Positions 50,608 through 61,122 of a DNA stretch of 64,000 nucleotides are shown piece by piece; within the stretch, counting starts at the first letter, position 1; each line of letters opens with the position of its first letter. The position numbers and the translations under genes were made by a program. The DNA lies in assembly GCA_963843605.1 (NCBI GenBank), contig CAWJLA010000001.1, forward strand, positions 1,054,001 through 1,118,000. Direction: 5' to 3'. This stretch comes from FEN-1297 sp963843605. Lineage in GTDB: Bacteria; Bacteroidota; Ignavibacteria; Ignavibacteriales; Ignavibacteriaceae. The notes beneath the pieces were generated by a model, which was not told the origin of the DNA, did no database searches, and saw only the letters and a program-made list of their open reading frames with translations.

Positions 50608-52665
50608 CTAAACTGCCCTCATTCTCAGATCAACCGCAAATAAATCGCCGGCTTCGGTTACTATAACGGGATTAAAATCGAATTCTAAAATTTCTTCGTT
50701 ATCCAGAAGCATTTGAGCCGCCGATCTGATTAGGTTTTTTATACGTTCCGGATTTATCCCGGTCTCTCCCCTTACTCCTTTTAATATTTTACCTATTTTG
50801 GTTGAAGCTATCATATCATCAATGTCGCTTTCTGTAAGGTAAGCAGATTTTATGCTGACATCATCGAGTACCTCAATATATTTTCCGCCTGTTCCGAACA
50901 TTACCACGGGCCCGAAAGTATTATCTCTTAGTCCGCCTATTACCAGTTCATGTTTTGCCTTAATATATTTTTGGAGCAGCAATCGGTATGATGACACGTC
51001 ATGTCCGGAAAAATTATTTTCTATTTTTTGTTCCGCTTCTTCCAATTCATTTCCGTCTTTAATACCGATAAAAACAGCGCCGGCATCCGATTTATGATTT
51101 ATTTTTTCAGTCAATCCTTTCACTGCCAATGGATAACCGATCTTTGAAGCAGCTGCGGCCGCAGATCCGGGCTGGCAAATTACAGATTCCGGGACCGGGA
51201 TATTGTATTTCGAGGTAATTTTCAGCATCTCCTGCTGTGATAAGATTCCGTGCTCTTTGATATTTAAATTATTTTGATCAACAACACGAAGTATATTTTT
51301 TCTTTTACCTGAATTAAAGAAGAATAAAATATTAGAAATTACTTTAGCAGGATCTTCCGGATTTTTAAAAAGCGGTTTTTTATAAACGGATTGTGTCCTG
51401 TACTGCTCCCAGAATTCGGGCAGCGGCATAACCGCCTGCATTACCGGTTTTGCCTTATTTATAGAATTTACTTTCTCTACAACATCGAACGCAGAAACCA
51501 TAACCGGCTCTACAAAAATAGATATTACAGAATCTACTCCAATGTCATTTATCAAAATATTGATCACATCTTTATATTGATCGGGAGTGCCGCCCGGAAG
51601 AAGATCAACCGGGTTTTGCACGCTTCCTTCGGGACGTACAATGGATCTCAATTTTGTTTTGGTTTCATCCGATAAATCTGCAATCCGCAGTCCGTTTTTT
51701 TCAAGTGAATCGGCAGCCAGTATAGCCGGTCCACCGGCGTTTGTTACTATCGCAACATTTTTTCCTGCAGGTACGGGAAAATTCTCGAATCCCTTCGCGG
51801 TATTAAAAAGATCGTTTAATGTTTCTGCTCTTATTACACCGAACTGATTTAAAATAGCATCGACAACTTTATCGCTTGTACCCAAAGCTCCGGTATGGGA
51901 AAGTGCGGCTTTTTTTCCAGCTTCCGATCTGCCAGCTTTTAATATGATAAGAGGTTTTACTTTATCCATTTCATCCATCAGTCTAACGAATGACTCCCCT
52001 TCCTCAAAACTTTCCAGATACATTGTTATCGTCTTAATATTTTTATCTTCTGTCCAGAATCTAAGCATATCTAATTCAGAAACATCGGCTTTGTTGCCCA
52101 CACTGATGAAATGCGCAAATTTTATATCGGTATCTCTTAATGAATTTAAAACAGCGGCTCCGATGGCTCCGCTCTGGGAAAGAAAGGCGGTACTGCCTAT
52201 TTCGGGCTTTTCAGCGACAAAAGTTGCATTTAATTTTATTTCATTCAGTGTTGATATAACACCCATACAATTCGGGCCTACAAGCCGACCCCCGGCTGCT
52301 TTTATTTTTTCCGCAATCTGCCGCTCTTTTCTGCCTCCCTGCCCGCCGACTTCTTTAAATCCGGCAGTTATAAGAATTATCGTTTTTACTCCTTTTGATA
52401 ATAATTCGTCGATAGTATCCTCTACATACTTGTTCGGTACCGCTACTATTGCGGAATCAACATGACCGGGAATATCGGATATGGCAGGATAACATTTTAT
52501 GCCTAATATTTCTCCCGTATTAGGATTAACCGGATAAATGCTGCCTTTAAAACCATAAGATTTAATTGATCTAAGCAGTTCATAGCCTATCGATTTCTCT
52601 TTTGACGAGGCCCCGGGGACACAAACTGAGGACGGATAGAATAAATTTTTTAATGGGGAATTCAT
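50608..52665 (-). CDS. ADP-forming acetate/acyl-CoA ligase (fused alpha-beta)
   Basis: Turns acyl-CoA, ADP and Pi into the acid, CoA and ATP (substrate-level phosphorylation). 685 residues. Order: CoA-binding domain (SVCVPGASSKEKSIGYELL, TAGFKEVGGQGG), ligase-CoA domains with the phospho-His loop (RSEAGKKAALSHTGALGTSDKV) and AIVTNAGGPAILAADSLEKNGL, then an ATP-grasp domain from about residue 465 (YPLAVKGLTEKINHKSDAGAVFIG; GPVVMFGTGGKYIEVLDDVSIK). This is the alpha-beta fused form common in fermentative anaerobes. It fits NifJ as a route from pyruvate to acetate. Confidence 0.92.
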   Translation of the reverse strand: MNSPLKNLFYPSSVCVPGASSKEKSIGYELLRSIKSYGFKGSIYPVNPNTGEILGIKCYPAISDIPGHVDSAIVAVPNKYVEDTIDELLSKGVKTIILITAGFKEVGGQGGRKERQIAEKIKAAGGRLVGPNCMGVISTLNEIKLNATFVAEKPEIGSTAFLSQSGAIGAAVLNSLRDTDIKFAHFISVGNKADVSELDMLRFWTEDKNIKTITMYLESFEEGESFVRLMDEMDKVKPLIILKAGRSEAGKKAALSHTGALGTSDKVVDAILNQFGVIRAETLNDLFNTAKGFENFPVPAGKNVAIVTNAGGPAILAADSLEKNGLRIADLSDETKTKLRSIVRPEGSVQNPVDLLPGGTPDQYKDVINILINDIGVDSVISIFVEPVMVSAFDVVEKVNSINKAKPVMQAVMPLPEFWEQYRTQSVYKKPLFKNPEDPAKVISNILFFFNSGKRKNILRVVDQNNLNIKEHGILSQQEMLKITSKYNIPVPESVICQPGSAAAAASKIGYPLAVKGLTEKINHKSDAGAVFIGIKDGNELEEAEQKIENNFSGHDVSSYRLLLQKYIKAKHELVIGGLRDNTFGPVVMFGTGGKYIEVLDDVSIKSAYLTESDIDDMIASTKIGKILKGVRGETGINPERIKNLIRSAAQMLLDNEEILEFDFNPVIVTEAGDLFAVDLRMRAV

Positions 52666-52966
52666 TTATAGCCCCTAATCGTTGATATTTGGTTCTATAA
52701 TATACATCAAATATTTAATGCGAAAAAAACTCATCATTAATAACGTAAATTACTCTTGTCATAAAAACTAAGGATTCATGTCCCTTTTTGAAAGATATCC
52801 TGAAAAAAGCTAAATTTTGAAGAAAAATATTAGATAATATAGTATTAAAAATTTTTTATAGTATTTTTATTTTTTAGATTTTAACGACTTCTATTAAATG
52901 AAGAATTATTTTTCCCAAAATTAAATACATACTATTGAAAAACCGATATGAAAAAGGATACTAATT
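52666..52966. other. 301-base divergent promoter region
   Basis: Between the ADP-forming ligase gene and the first PAS kinase gene. AT-rich with no gene. An ATG at 52948-52950 opens an eight-codon frame whose TAA stop overlaps the TTG start of the kinase; deleting one T of the T4 run at 52965-52968 would put this ATG in frame with the kinase. Confidence 0.5.
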
Positions 52967-55771
52967 TTGAGTAAAACTAATTCACCGGCTGAAGAACGTA
53001 AAAAAGTCGAATCGAAACCAAATCTCAATTCGCCGAATAGCATGGATAGAAATTTTCAAAAATTATTAGACATTCATGATTTTCCGGTTTTACTGGTTGA
53101 TAAAAAAAACGGAAACATTATTGCGGTCAATAAGTCAACGGTGAATTTATGCGGATGTACAAGACAAAGTTTAATCAACAAAAATTTTACCCGGCTTTTC
53201 ACCAGACATAATGGTAAGCTATCGAAAACTAGCGAATATCAATTTAATAAAAACGGCAATAGCGCTATAATAAACTTCAAACAAGAATCATTAAAGCTCA
53301 ACGAAATTAATTTTTACTTGTACAAATCCGCATATGAACCTATATCACCGGATAAAACAGAGAAGCGGAAAAGCAAAATAAAACCAGGAACCTCATTAGA
53401 TGAAGAAAACTGTTTAAAAGTTGAAAAGTCCACAGCCGCGGAATTAATAGCCAGCGAAAAAAGGTACCGTAATTTATTTGAAGATTCTCCCTTCAGCATG
53501 TGGGAAGAAGATATGTCGGCGATAAAAAATGCGCTGGATATGCTGACTCTAAGCGGAACTAAAGAAATCTGCAATTATTTAAATGATAACCCCGATTATG
53601 TTAAAACACTTATATCCAAAGTTAAAATTGTAAACGTCAACAAAGCCACTTTGAATTTATACAAAGCCAAATCCAAATCTCAAGTGAAAAACGGCCTGTC
53701 CAAAATTCTTTCGGATGAGAGTTTGGAAGTGTTTAAGCTGGGAATATGCGCATTATACGAAGGCGATGCGTATTTTGAAGGAGAGAGCATTAATTACACT
53801 CTCGACGGCGATAGAATTTATATTTCACTCAGATCATCGGTAGTAACCGGATACGAGAACGATTGGAAAAAAGTACTGATATCTATTACTGATATTACGG
53901 AAAAACACCAGTCGGAAGAAGCATTAAAAGAATCGGAAGATAAATTCAGGAAGATCGCTGAGAAATCACTGATAAGCATGTATTTAATTCAGGACGGCAA
54001 ATTTAAATACGTAAATCCGAAATTTGCCGAAATTTTTCATTATGAAAGAGATGAAATCGTAAATAAGCTAGGTCCTGCCGATCTGACAGCGGATGTACAT
54101 CAAGAAACCGTAAAGAATAATATTTACAAAAGACTGAGCGGCGAATTAGATTCAATTAATTATGAATTTAACGGACTGACAAAAAATAAAGATATAATTA
54201 AGATTGAAGTTTTCGGATCCAGAATTACATATATGGGAAAGCCGGCTATAGCCGGTACTTTGCTTGATGTTACGGGAAGAAAGAAATGGGAAGACGATTT
54301 ACAGGAAAGCCAAAGACGTTATAAGGAATTAACCGACCTTTTACCCCAGACTATATTTGAGATAAATCTCGAAGGCCGGATTCAATTCGTCAATCAAGCC
54401 GGGCTGAAAGCTTTTAATTACACCGCAGATACACTGAACAGCGGTCCGATTATTTACGATTTCCTTATTCCTAAAGACAGGGGCCGAGCCGCCGCAAATA
54501 TGTTAAAAGTATTGAAAGGTGAAAAATCGGGAGAGACCGAATATACGGCAGTAAGGAAAAACGGCATTACATTTCCCATACTTGTTTTTTCGAACCCCAT
54601 AATGAGAAACGGAAAAGCGGTGGGAATAAGAGGCATCGTGGTTGATATGTCGGAACGTAAACTGATCGAAGAACAGTTAAGGAAATTATCGAGAGCTGTT
54701 GAACAAAGTCCTTCTTCTATTGTGATAACCGATCTTTTCGGGGAAATAGAATACGTCAATCCGAGGTTTACACAACTGACCGGGTACCATTTATCGGAGG
54801 TGATAGGCAAAAACCCGAGAATATTAAAATCTGGCGAAACTCCCGGAAAAATCTACAGCGATTTATGGACTACCGTAACCAGAGGAAATACATGGAGGGG
54901 TGAATTTCACAATAAAAAGAAAAACGGCGATCTGTACTGGGAATATGCATCAATCTCTCCTATAGTTGATCACGACGGAAAGATTAGTCACTTCCTGGCA
55001 ATTAAAGACGATATTACCGAAAAGAAATCAATCGAGAATGAATTATTAAGAGCAAAAGAAAAAGCCGAAGAATCGGACAGGCTCAAATCCGAGTTCCTCG
55101 CCCAGATGTCGCATGAAATCAGATCACCGCTGAACGTAATTTTAAATTACAATACTTTCCTGAAAGAAGAGCTTTCGTCTTTATTGAACGACGAACAGGT
55201 AATTGCAATTTCATCTATCGAAACGGCAGGTAAAAGACTGTTGAGAACCATTGATCTTATTCTTAACATGGCTGCTCTTCAAAGCGGTTACTTCGATCTT
55301 AATCCTGTTGACATAGATTTAACTTTAATACTGGAAGAATTGATTAAAGAGTACAAACAGAATGCGCAAAAAAAGAAATTAAAATTTACTTTCACTAATA
55401 AAGTTAAGAATAGTAAGGTTAAGGGGGATGATTATATTATTACGGAAATTTTTGAAAATCTAATTGGAAATGCAATAAAATATACTTCTCAAGGCAATAT
55501 TGATGTTATTTTATACGAAAATCCGGAGAAGAAATTATGCGTAGACGTAAAAGATACCGGCATCGGCATTTCCGACGAATACCTGCCTAAATTATTTATT
55601 CCGTTTTCACAGGAAGAAACAGGGTATTCCCGCAGGTTTGAAGGAAACGGATTGGGACTTGCACTGGTAAAAAAATATTCCGAACTTCTTAATGCCAGAA
55701 TAAAAGTAGAAAGTACTAAAGGCATCGGCACCAAGTTTACGGTTACCTTTAAACGCAATACCGACATTTAA
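52967..55771 (+). CDS. Multi-PAS hybrid-free sensor histidine kinase 1
   Basis: 934 residues, cytoplasmic (no membrane helix seen). Five PAS-like units can be seen in about 27-120, 165-310, 320-445, 450-570 and 575-690, the last with VEQSPSSIVITDLFGEIEYVNPRF and TGYHLSEVIGKNPRILKSG. Then HisKA with the phospho-His in FLAQMSHEIRSPLNVIL (about residue 716) and HATPase with N-box FENLIGNAIKYTS, G1 VKDTGIGISDEYLP and G2 GNGLGLALVKKY. No receiver domain is attached and no response regulator gene is near. The start is TTG, preceded by AAAAAGGA. The last ~350 residues closely resemble the kinase at 57712. Confidence 0.9.
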   Translation: MSKTNSPAEERKKVESKPNLNSPNSMDRNFQKLLDIHDFPVLLVDKKNGNIIAVNKSTVNLCGCTRQSLINKNFTRLFTRHNGKLSKTSEYQFNKNGNSAIINFKQESLKLNEINFYLYKSAYEPISPDKTEKRKSKIKPGTSLDEENCLKVEKSTAAELIASEKRYRNLFEDSPFSMWEEDMSAIKNALDMLTLSGTKEICNYLNDNPDYVKTLISKVKIVNVNKATLNLYKAKSKSQVKNGLSKILSDESLEVFKLGICALYEGDAYFEGESINYTLDGDRIYISLRSSVVTGYENDWKKVLISITDITEKHQSEEALKESEDKFRKIAEKSLISMYLIQDGKFKYVNPKFAEIFHYERDEIVNKLGPADLTADVHQETVKNNIYKRLSGELDSINYEFNGLTKNKDIIKIEVFGSRITYMGKPAIAGTLLDVTGRKKWEDDLQESQRRYKELTDLLPQTIFEINLEGRIQFVNQAGLKAFNYTADTLNSGPIIYDFLIPKDRGRAAANMLKVLKGEKSGETEYTAVRKNGITFPILVFSNPIMRNGKAVGIRGIVVDMSERKLIEEQLRKLSRAVEQSPSSIVITDLFGEIEYVNPRFTQLTGYHLSEVIGKNPRILKSGETPGKIYSDLWTTVTRGNTWRGEFHNKKKNGDLYWEYASISPIVDHDGKISHFLAIKDDITEKKSIENELLRAKEKAEESDRLKSEFLAQMSHEIRSPLNVILNYNTFLKEELSSLLNDEQVIAISSIETAGKRLLRTIDLILNMAALQSGYFDLNPVDIDLTLILEELIKEYKQNAQKKKLKFTFTNKVKNSKVKGDDYIITEIFENLIGNAIKYTSQGNIDVILYENPEKKLCVDVKDTGIGISDEYLPKLFIPFSQEETGYSRRFEGNGLGLALVKKYSELLNARIKVESTKGIGTKFTVTFKRNTDI

Positions 55772-55928
55772 AATAATTTCACAAATTTATTACCGCCGTT
55801 AATAAATTCTTTCTTTTCTCCGTCGACTTTTCATTTTCCAGAAGACTTTCTTCAAACAAATTTTTACATTATTAATAGTTTTTCGTGAAGTTTACTTATC
55901 TTACTAAAATAAAAACAGAATTTTGAAA

Positions 55929-57401
55929 ATGACGGAAAAAAACAATAAAAGTTTAATCGGAGATATGCCCGCCGACGAGTTTCGGAAAAGCGGCCATATG
56001 CTTGTAGATTGGATCGCGGATTATCTACAAAATTTAGAGAAGTATCCTGTTTTGTCGAAAGTTGCTCCCGGGGAGATTAAGCAGAGCCTGCCTGATTCGG
56101 CTCCCGCGCAGGGTGAATCTATGGATGTAATTTTGGAAGATTTCAACAAATACATTATGCCCGGAATAACCCATTGGAACCATCCCGGCTTTATGGCTTA
56201 TTTCAACTCAACATCAAGCTCACCCGGAATTCTTGCGGAATTTCTTTCGGCAGCATTAAACGTTAACGGAATGCTCTGGAAAACTTCTCCCGCCGCAACC
56301 GAGCTTGAACAGGTTTCGCTAAACTGGTTAAGGAAAATGCTGGGAGTTCCGGAAGATTTCTGGGGAATAATTTACGATACCGCTTCTATAAGCTCATTCC
56401 ATGCACTGGCTGCGGCCAGAGAACAAATCAGTATGACGAAAATAAAACCGATGAGACTTTCAGGGAAAAAGGATATCCCGAGACTGCGGCTGTATGCTTC
56501 CGAGCATGCTCATTCATCCATTGATAAAGCTGCGATAGCATTAGGAATAGGATTGGAAGGCATCAGAAAAATACCCGGCGATTCGGAATTTAAAATGATC
56601 CCGGCACTTCTGGCTGAAGCAATTGAAGAGGACAAACAAAACGGATGGCTTCCCTTCTGCGCGGTTGCAACCATCGGTACAACATCCACAACCAGCATTG
56701 ACCCGGTTCCGGAAATAGCAGAAATATGCGCTAAAGAAAATATCTGGCTTCACGTCGATGCAGCGCACGGCGGCATAGCTGCGGCTGTACCGGAAATGCG
56801 CCACATTCTCGACGGAATTGAGAAGGCCGATTCTATGGTCGTTAATCCGCATAAATGGATGTTTACACCCGTAGATCTCAGCGTGTTTTTTACCAGAAAA
56901 CCTGAAATACTAAAACAGGCTTTCAGTCTGGTACCCGAGTATTTAAAAACTTCGGTCGATACAAAAGTAGAAAACTTTATGGATTACGGAATTCAGCTCG
57001 GAAGACGTTTCAGGTCGTTGAAATTATGGTTTATATTAAGGTACTTCGGTACTAACGGAATAGCCGACAGGGTAAGGGATCATCTGCGGCTGGGTAAGCT
57101 TTTTATGCAATGGATAAATGATAACGAAAACTTCGAGCTGATGGCCCCGGTTCCGTTCAGCACCATTTGTTTCCGAGCACATCCGGCAGATTATAATTCG
57201 GATGAAAAATTAAATGAACTGAATGAAAATTTGATGGAGGCCGTTAATAAAACCGGTAAAATTTTTATTACCCACACTAAGCTTAACAACCGGTTTGTTT
57301 TAAGACTTGTTATTTCCGGGCTGAGAACGGAAGAGAAACATGTTAATTTAGCCGAGGAAATACTTAATAATACGCTTAAAAACATTCTGGGCTATTTGTA
57401 A
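55929..57401 (+). CDS. PLP-dependent group II amino-acid decarboxylase
   Basis: 490 residues when started at the ATG at 55929 (an in-frame TTG lies two codons earlier). Family blocks: VDWIADYLQNLEKYPV, PGITHWNHPGFMAYFNSTSSSPGILAEFL, YDTASISSFHALAAARE, HAHSSIDKAAIALG, TIGTTSTTSIDPV, HVDAAHGGIAAAVPEMRHIL and the PLP-lysine motif VVNPHKWMFTPVD (Lys near residue 310). Closest in layout to aromatic-L-amino-acid decarboxylases (tryptophan, tyrosine, DOPA or phenylalanine). It sits between the two paralogous kinase genes, all on the plus strand. Confidence 0.9.
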   Translation: MTEKNNKSLIGDMPADEFRKSGHMLVDWIADYLQNLEKYPVLSKVAPGEIKQSLPDSAPAQGESMDVILEDFNKYIMPGITHWNHPGFMAYFNSTSSSPGILAEFLSAALNVNGMLWKTSPAATELEQVSLNWLRKMLGVPEDFWGIIYDTASISSFHALAAAREQISMTKIKPMRLSGKKDIPRLRLYASEHAHSSIDKAAIALGIGLEGIRKIPGDSEFKMIPALLAEAIEEDKQNGWLPFCAVATIGTTSTTSIDPVPEIAEICAKENIWLHVDAAHGGIAAAVPEMRHILDGIEKADSMVVNPHKWMFTPVDLSVFFTRKPEILKQAFSLVPEYLKTSVDTKVENFMDYGIQLGRRFRSLKLWFILRYFGTNGIADRVRDHLRLGKLFMQWINDNENFELMAPVPFSTICFRAHPADYNSDEKLNELNENLMEAVNKTGKIFITHTKLNNRFVLRLVISGLRTEEKHVNLAEEILNNTLKNILGYL

Positions 57402-57711
57402 TTAGCAGTGAAATTAAGAATATTTGCAGTGCGGATTTTATTCTTTCGAAAAACGAAATTTACCATTAATCATATAACAAATACTAAATTATATTTTCCA
57501 CATATTCCCAATCTTAAGACAGAAATTTCAAAAGGGAAAATGCATACCTGTTAAATTATTTTTAAATATGAAAAGACCGGACTGTTATATAGAATTCGAT
57601 CCGGTATGTAATTATAATTTTAATTTGCTTAGCCGGATTGATCAGGAATTTTATTTTAACCATTCATAAAAAGTTAAGCATACAAATCTTTAAGAGATTA
57701 GAATTTTAAAT
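57402..57711. other. 310-base gap before the second kinase gene
   Basis: Mostly non-coding. An inverted repeat ACCGGA (57576-57581) and TCCGGT (57600-57605) and a 33-codon frame from the ATG at 57568 to the stop at 57669 (MKRPDCYIEFDPVCNYNFNL and onward) overlap each other. The frame has no clear ribosome site. It may be a regulatory leader of the kinase gene, or chance. Confidence 0.4.
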
Positions 57712-59403
57712 ATGAGCAAAAGAGCGAGTATAAATACAGCTGCGTTAAAAACTATTATAATTTACTTTATCGTGGGTATTTTGTGGATATTATTTTCAGA
57801 CACTATCCTTGATTCGATAGTAAAAAATCAAATTATACTTACCGAACTGCAAATATTAAAAGGTTGGTTTTTTATTTGCATCACCGCACTACTGTTATAT
57901 TTTTTAATAAAGAGATATACTGAGAGAATGAAAGACTCTTTAGTGGAAAAGCAAATTATTGAAAAACATCTCGATTATTTTACCAAATATTCCAACGATA
58001 TAATTCTGCTTCTTAATGATAGCGGCAATATTCTGGAAGTTAATGAAAAAGCCGTTCAAGTATACGGTTTTTCAAAACAGCACCTGCTCGAAAATAATTA
58101 TTCAAACCTTGTACAGGACAAGAAAGAATTATTTTCAAAACAGCAGCTTGAAAAGCTGAAAACGGAGGGAGGGCTTTTATTTGAATCAATCCATTTACGA
58201 AGTAACAGCCCCCCATTCCCGGTGGAAGTAAGTGCAAAGCCGATTGAACTTGATGAAAAATTATTCCTTCAATGTATCATTACGGATATTACAGAAAGAA
58301 AAAAAGCGGAAGAGCAGATCAGTATTTTATCCAGAGTAGTTGAGCAAAGTCCTAGTTCGATCATAATTACGGATACAAGCGGTAAGATAGAATACGTGAA
58401 CCCGAGTTTTACCAGGTTAACCGGCTACGTATTTGAAGAAGTAATCGGAAAAAATCCGAACATATTGAAGTCGAATGAAAACCCGGACCGGATGTATAAG
58501 GATTTATGGAGTACAATTACTACAGGCAAGGAATGGCGTAATGAGATAATAAACAAAAAGAAGGACGGAACATTATATTGGGAATATACTTTAATTTCGC
58601 CGCTGCGTGACAAAAGGAATAAAATCACTCATTTCATCGCCATTAAAGAAGATATTACCGGGCAGAAAGAAATGACCGAAGAATTAATTCGCGCAAAAGA
58701 AAAAGCAGAAAACTCGGACCGGCTGAAATCGGAGTTCCTTGCACAGATGTCGCATGAAATCAGAACGCCGCTGAATGTAATATTAAGTTATAACTCACTG
58801 TTAAACGAAGAATTAAAAGACAATGTTGAAGAGGATTTAAAGGAATCTTTTGCATCCATCGATAAAGCAGGCAAAAGACTTTTAAGAACGCTGAATCATA
58901 TACTAAATATGGCTGCCGTACAGTCAGGAAATTTTGAAGTCAGTTTAGAGACTGTGGAAATTTCAAATATCATTGAACACTTTTTAAAAGAATTTAATCA
59001 TTCTGCAAGAGTAAAAAAACTTGAGCTCAATTATAATAAGCTTACCGAAGATACAAAAATAAAGTCCGATGAATATATATTAGCCGAAATTTTCCAGAAC
59101 CTTCTGGATAATGCAATCAAATACACATCGGCCGGAAGTATTTCCATTGAAGTGGCACGGAATGAAAATTCGCAGCTTTACATAAAAGTAAAGGATACGG
59201 GAATTGGAATTTCGGATGAATACCTTCCCAGATTATTTCATCCGTTCAGCCAGGAAGAATCCGGCTATTCCAGAAAGTTCGAGGGAAACGGCCTGGGCTT
59301 GGCGCTGGTTAAAAATTACGTCCGTTTTATCGGAGCAGATATAATAGTAACCAGTAAAAAAGGTGTGGGAACCGAGTTCACGGTTGTATTTCCGAAAGAA
59401 TAA
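57712..59403 (+). CDS. Membrane PAS sensor histidine kinase 2
   Basis: 563 residues. Two N-terminal membrane helices (about 13-33 and 47-66, IIYFIVGILWILFS and GWFFICITALLLYFL) around a short periplasmic loop, two PAS domains (about 80-195 and 200-325, with VEQSPSSIIITDTSGKIEYVNPSF), then HisKA (FLAQMSHEIRTPLNVIL, His near residue 347) and HATPase (FQNLLDNAIKYTS, VKDTGIGISDEYLP, GNGLGLALVKNY). From the last PAS to the end it is a clear paralogue of the kinase at 52967. No response regulator is encoded next to it. Confidence 0.92.
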   Translation: MSKRASINTAALKTIIIYFIVGILWILFSDTILDSIVKNQIILTELQILKGWFFICITALLLYFLIKRYTERMKDSLVEKQIIEKHLDYFTKYSNDIILLLNDSGNILEVNEKAVQVYGFSKQHLLENNYSNLVQDKKELFSKQQLEKLKTEGGLLFESIHLRSNSPPFPVEVSAKPIELDEKLFLQCIITDITERKKAEEQISILSRVVEQSPSSIIITDTSGKIEYVNPSFTRLTGYVFEEVIGKNPNILKSNENPDRMYKDLWSTITTGKEWRNEIINKKKDGTLYWEYTLISPLRDKRNKITHFIAIKEDITGQKEMTEELIRAKEKAENSDRLKSEFLAQMSHEIRTPLNVILSYNSLLNEELKDNVEEDLKESFASIDKAGKRLLRTLNHILNMAAVQSGNFEVSLETVEISNIIEHFLKEFNHSARVKKLELNYNKLTEDTKIKSDEYILAEIFQNLLDNAIKYTSAGSISIEVARNENSQLYIKVKDTGIGISDEYLPRLFHPFSQEESGYSRKFEGNGLGLALVKNYVRFIGADIIVTSKKGVGTEFTVVFPKE

Positions 59404-59410
59404 ATTTTAT

Positions 59411-61003
59411 TTATATGGAAATAACGCCGAAGATTTTATATGCTACGAGGTAAATAATAATAACCGTTAATAACCATCCGGCCAAATCAAGAACAGATCC
59501 GGCCTTTAACATATCCGTAATTTTAATATAACCTGTACCGTAAACCAATGCATTCGGCGGTGTTGCAACCGGCAGCATAAATGCCATTGAAGCTGCAACA
59601 GTTGCGGCAACAGAAAGCGCAACCGGATCATCTCCGGTACCGTAGGCTATCGATATAATTATAGGGATCATCATAGATACTACTGCTGTATTGGAAGTTA
59701 CCTCCGTAAGTAGTTCAATCATAGCCACTATAATAATTATCAGAATAAATGTAGACGGCGAACCGAAGAAAGAAACCGCGGAATCAGCTATCCAGTTAGC
59801 GACGCCGGTTTTGAACATTCCGTCCGATAGTGCTATTCCGCCTCCGAACAGCAGCAGTGTTCCCCAATCCACAAATTTGGAATCCGACCAGTCCAATACA
59901 AATTTTTGTTCTTTCCAGTTAACGGGAAAAAGAAACATCAGCAAAACACCGAATAATGCAATTACATTTTCGTTAAACCATCCTAATTTATCCGCTAATC
60001 CCGCCGGAAAAATATAATGCCAGAAGGGATTGCTAGTCCACAGAAAAACCACAACGCCGAAAGCAACAACAGTGAGCTTTTCTCCTCTTGACCATTTACC
60101 GAGTTCTTTTTTCTGTTTGAGAATTAAATCTTTTCCGCCTTTTATATTTTTTACTTCAGGCGGAAATATTCTTAACAAAATAAACCATGCAACGGGTATT
60201 AAAATTACAACGAAGGGGATACCGAATTTCATCCAGTCGATAAAATTTATCTGCTTAATTCCCGAAGCGCTTAAAATCGATACGCAAATGCCGTTGGGCG
60301 GAGATCCGATTATAGTGCCCACGCCGCCTATTGATGCGGCCCAGGCAATTCCAAGCATAATAACTCTTCCGAAATTTGACGAGCCGATTTTATTATCAGT
60401 TAGAGAGATAATACCGACACCCAGGGGGAGCAGCATAGCAGTGGTTGCCGTATTTGAAATCCACATTGAAAGGAAAGCGGAGATTATCATCATGCCCAAT
60501 ACAATCAACTTTGAATTGTTTGCCAGATTACCGCGGCTTAAAATAAACAGAGTCAGTCTCTTATCAAGTTTCCATTTCTGCATGGCGGCGGCAAGAAGAA
60601 ATCCGCTTAGGAACAGAAATATTATCGGGTTGGCATAATTTAAAAGAATATTTTTCGCGGTAAACGGAAAGACTTTCTCCTGGAATATACCGGTAACGTG
60701 GAACATAGGAAGAATTATTCCCGGCAGCAAAGCCGTTACGGGAATCGGAACCGCTTCGCTTATCCACCATATAATCATAAGCAGCAAGAGCGCAAGAACT
60801 ATCTGAGTACTCTTTGCCAGTTCAATAATCATATCATTGGAAGCAGCGGAGGGAAGCAGGGCTCCGGCATTTGTAATAAAACTTTCAGGCGTATTCATGA
60901 AAAGAATTATGAAAAAGACCAGAGGGCCGGCAATAAATCCTATAATGCGGCGCTTCTTTTCAAATCCTTCAAGTGATTCGCCCAGATACTCCTCTGAATT
61001 CAA
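59411..61003 (-). CDS. DASS-family sodium/carboxylate (or sulfate) transporter
   Basis: 530 residues with about 12-14 membrane helices and the two diagnostic S-N-T motifs: SMWISNTATTAMLLPLGVGI in the first half and LLTEVTSNTAVVSMMIPI in the second. They form the Na+ and substrate sites in VcINDY-like transporters. Likely brings in C4-dicarboxylates such as succinate or malate. Most plausible start is TTG at 61001-61003. It points away from the second kinase gene (convergent, only 7 bases between them). Confidence 0.9.
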   Translation of the reverse strand: MNSEEYLGESLEGFEKKRRIIGFIAGPLVFFIILFMNTPESFITNAGALLPSAASNDMIIELAKSTQIVLALLLLMIIWWISEAVPIPVTALLPGIILPMFHVTGIFQEKVFPFTAKNILLNYANPIIFLFLSGFLLAAAMQKWKLDKRLTLFILSRGNLANNSKLIVLGMMIISAFLSMWISNTATTAMLLPLGVGIISLTDNKIGSSNFGRVIMLGIAWAASIGGVGTIIGSPPNGICVSILSASGIKQINFIDWMKFGIPFVVILIPVAWFILLRIFPPEVKNIKGGKDLILKQKKELGKWSRGEKLTVVAFGVVVFLWTSNPFWHYIFPAGLADKLGWFNENVIALFGVLLMFLFPVNWKEQKFVLDWSDSKFVDWGTLLLFGGGIALSDGMFKTGVANWIADSAVSFFGSPSTFILIIIIVAMIELLTEVTSNTAVVSMMIPIIISIAYGTGDDPVALSVAATVAASMAFMLPVATPPNALVYGTGYIKITDMLKAGSVLDLAGWLLTVIIIYLVAYKIFGVISI

Positions 61004-61077
61004 AGTATACTAATTCTTTGATTTTTTTTAATAAGTTATAACAAAAAAAATCAAAGTCAATTAATAACTAAATTATA

Positions 61078-61111
61078 TTATTTGTCCGCGGAATAATCCG
61101 CGGACAAATAA
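61078..61111 (-). terminator. Strong intrinsic terminator
   Basis: Perfect inverted repeat TTTGTCCGCGG (61081-61091), loop AATAAT, CCGCGGACAAA (61098-61108), extended by three A-T pairs. It lies 12 bases after the stop of the hydroxyacid dehydrogenase gene on the minus strand. Confidence 0.8.
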
Positions 61112-61122
61112 AAATTAAAGAA

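Noticed and set aside
57568..57669. A 33-codon frame upstream of the second kinase gene
   Set aside because: No ribosome site, overlaps a hairpin, and no homologue is known to me; kept only as a remark in the gap description.
60030..60638. A 200-codon plus-strand frame opposite the DASS transporter gene
   Set aside because: The minus-strand frame has both SNT motifs and membrane topology; the opposite frame is low-complexity mirror sequence.
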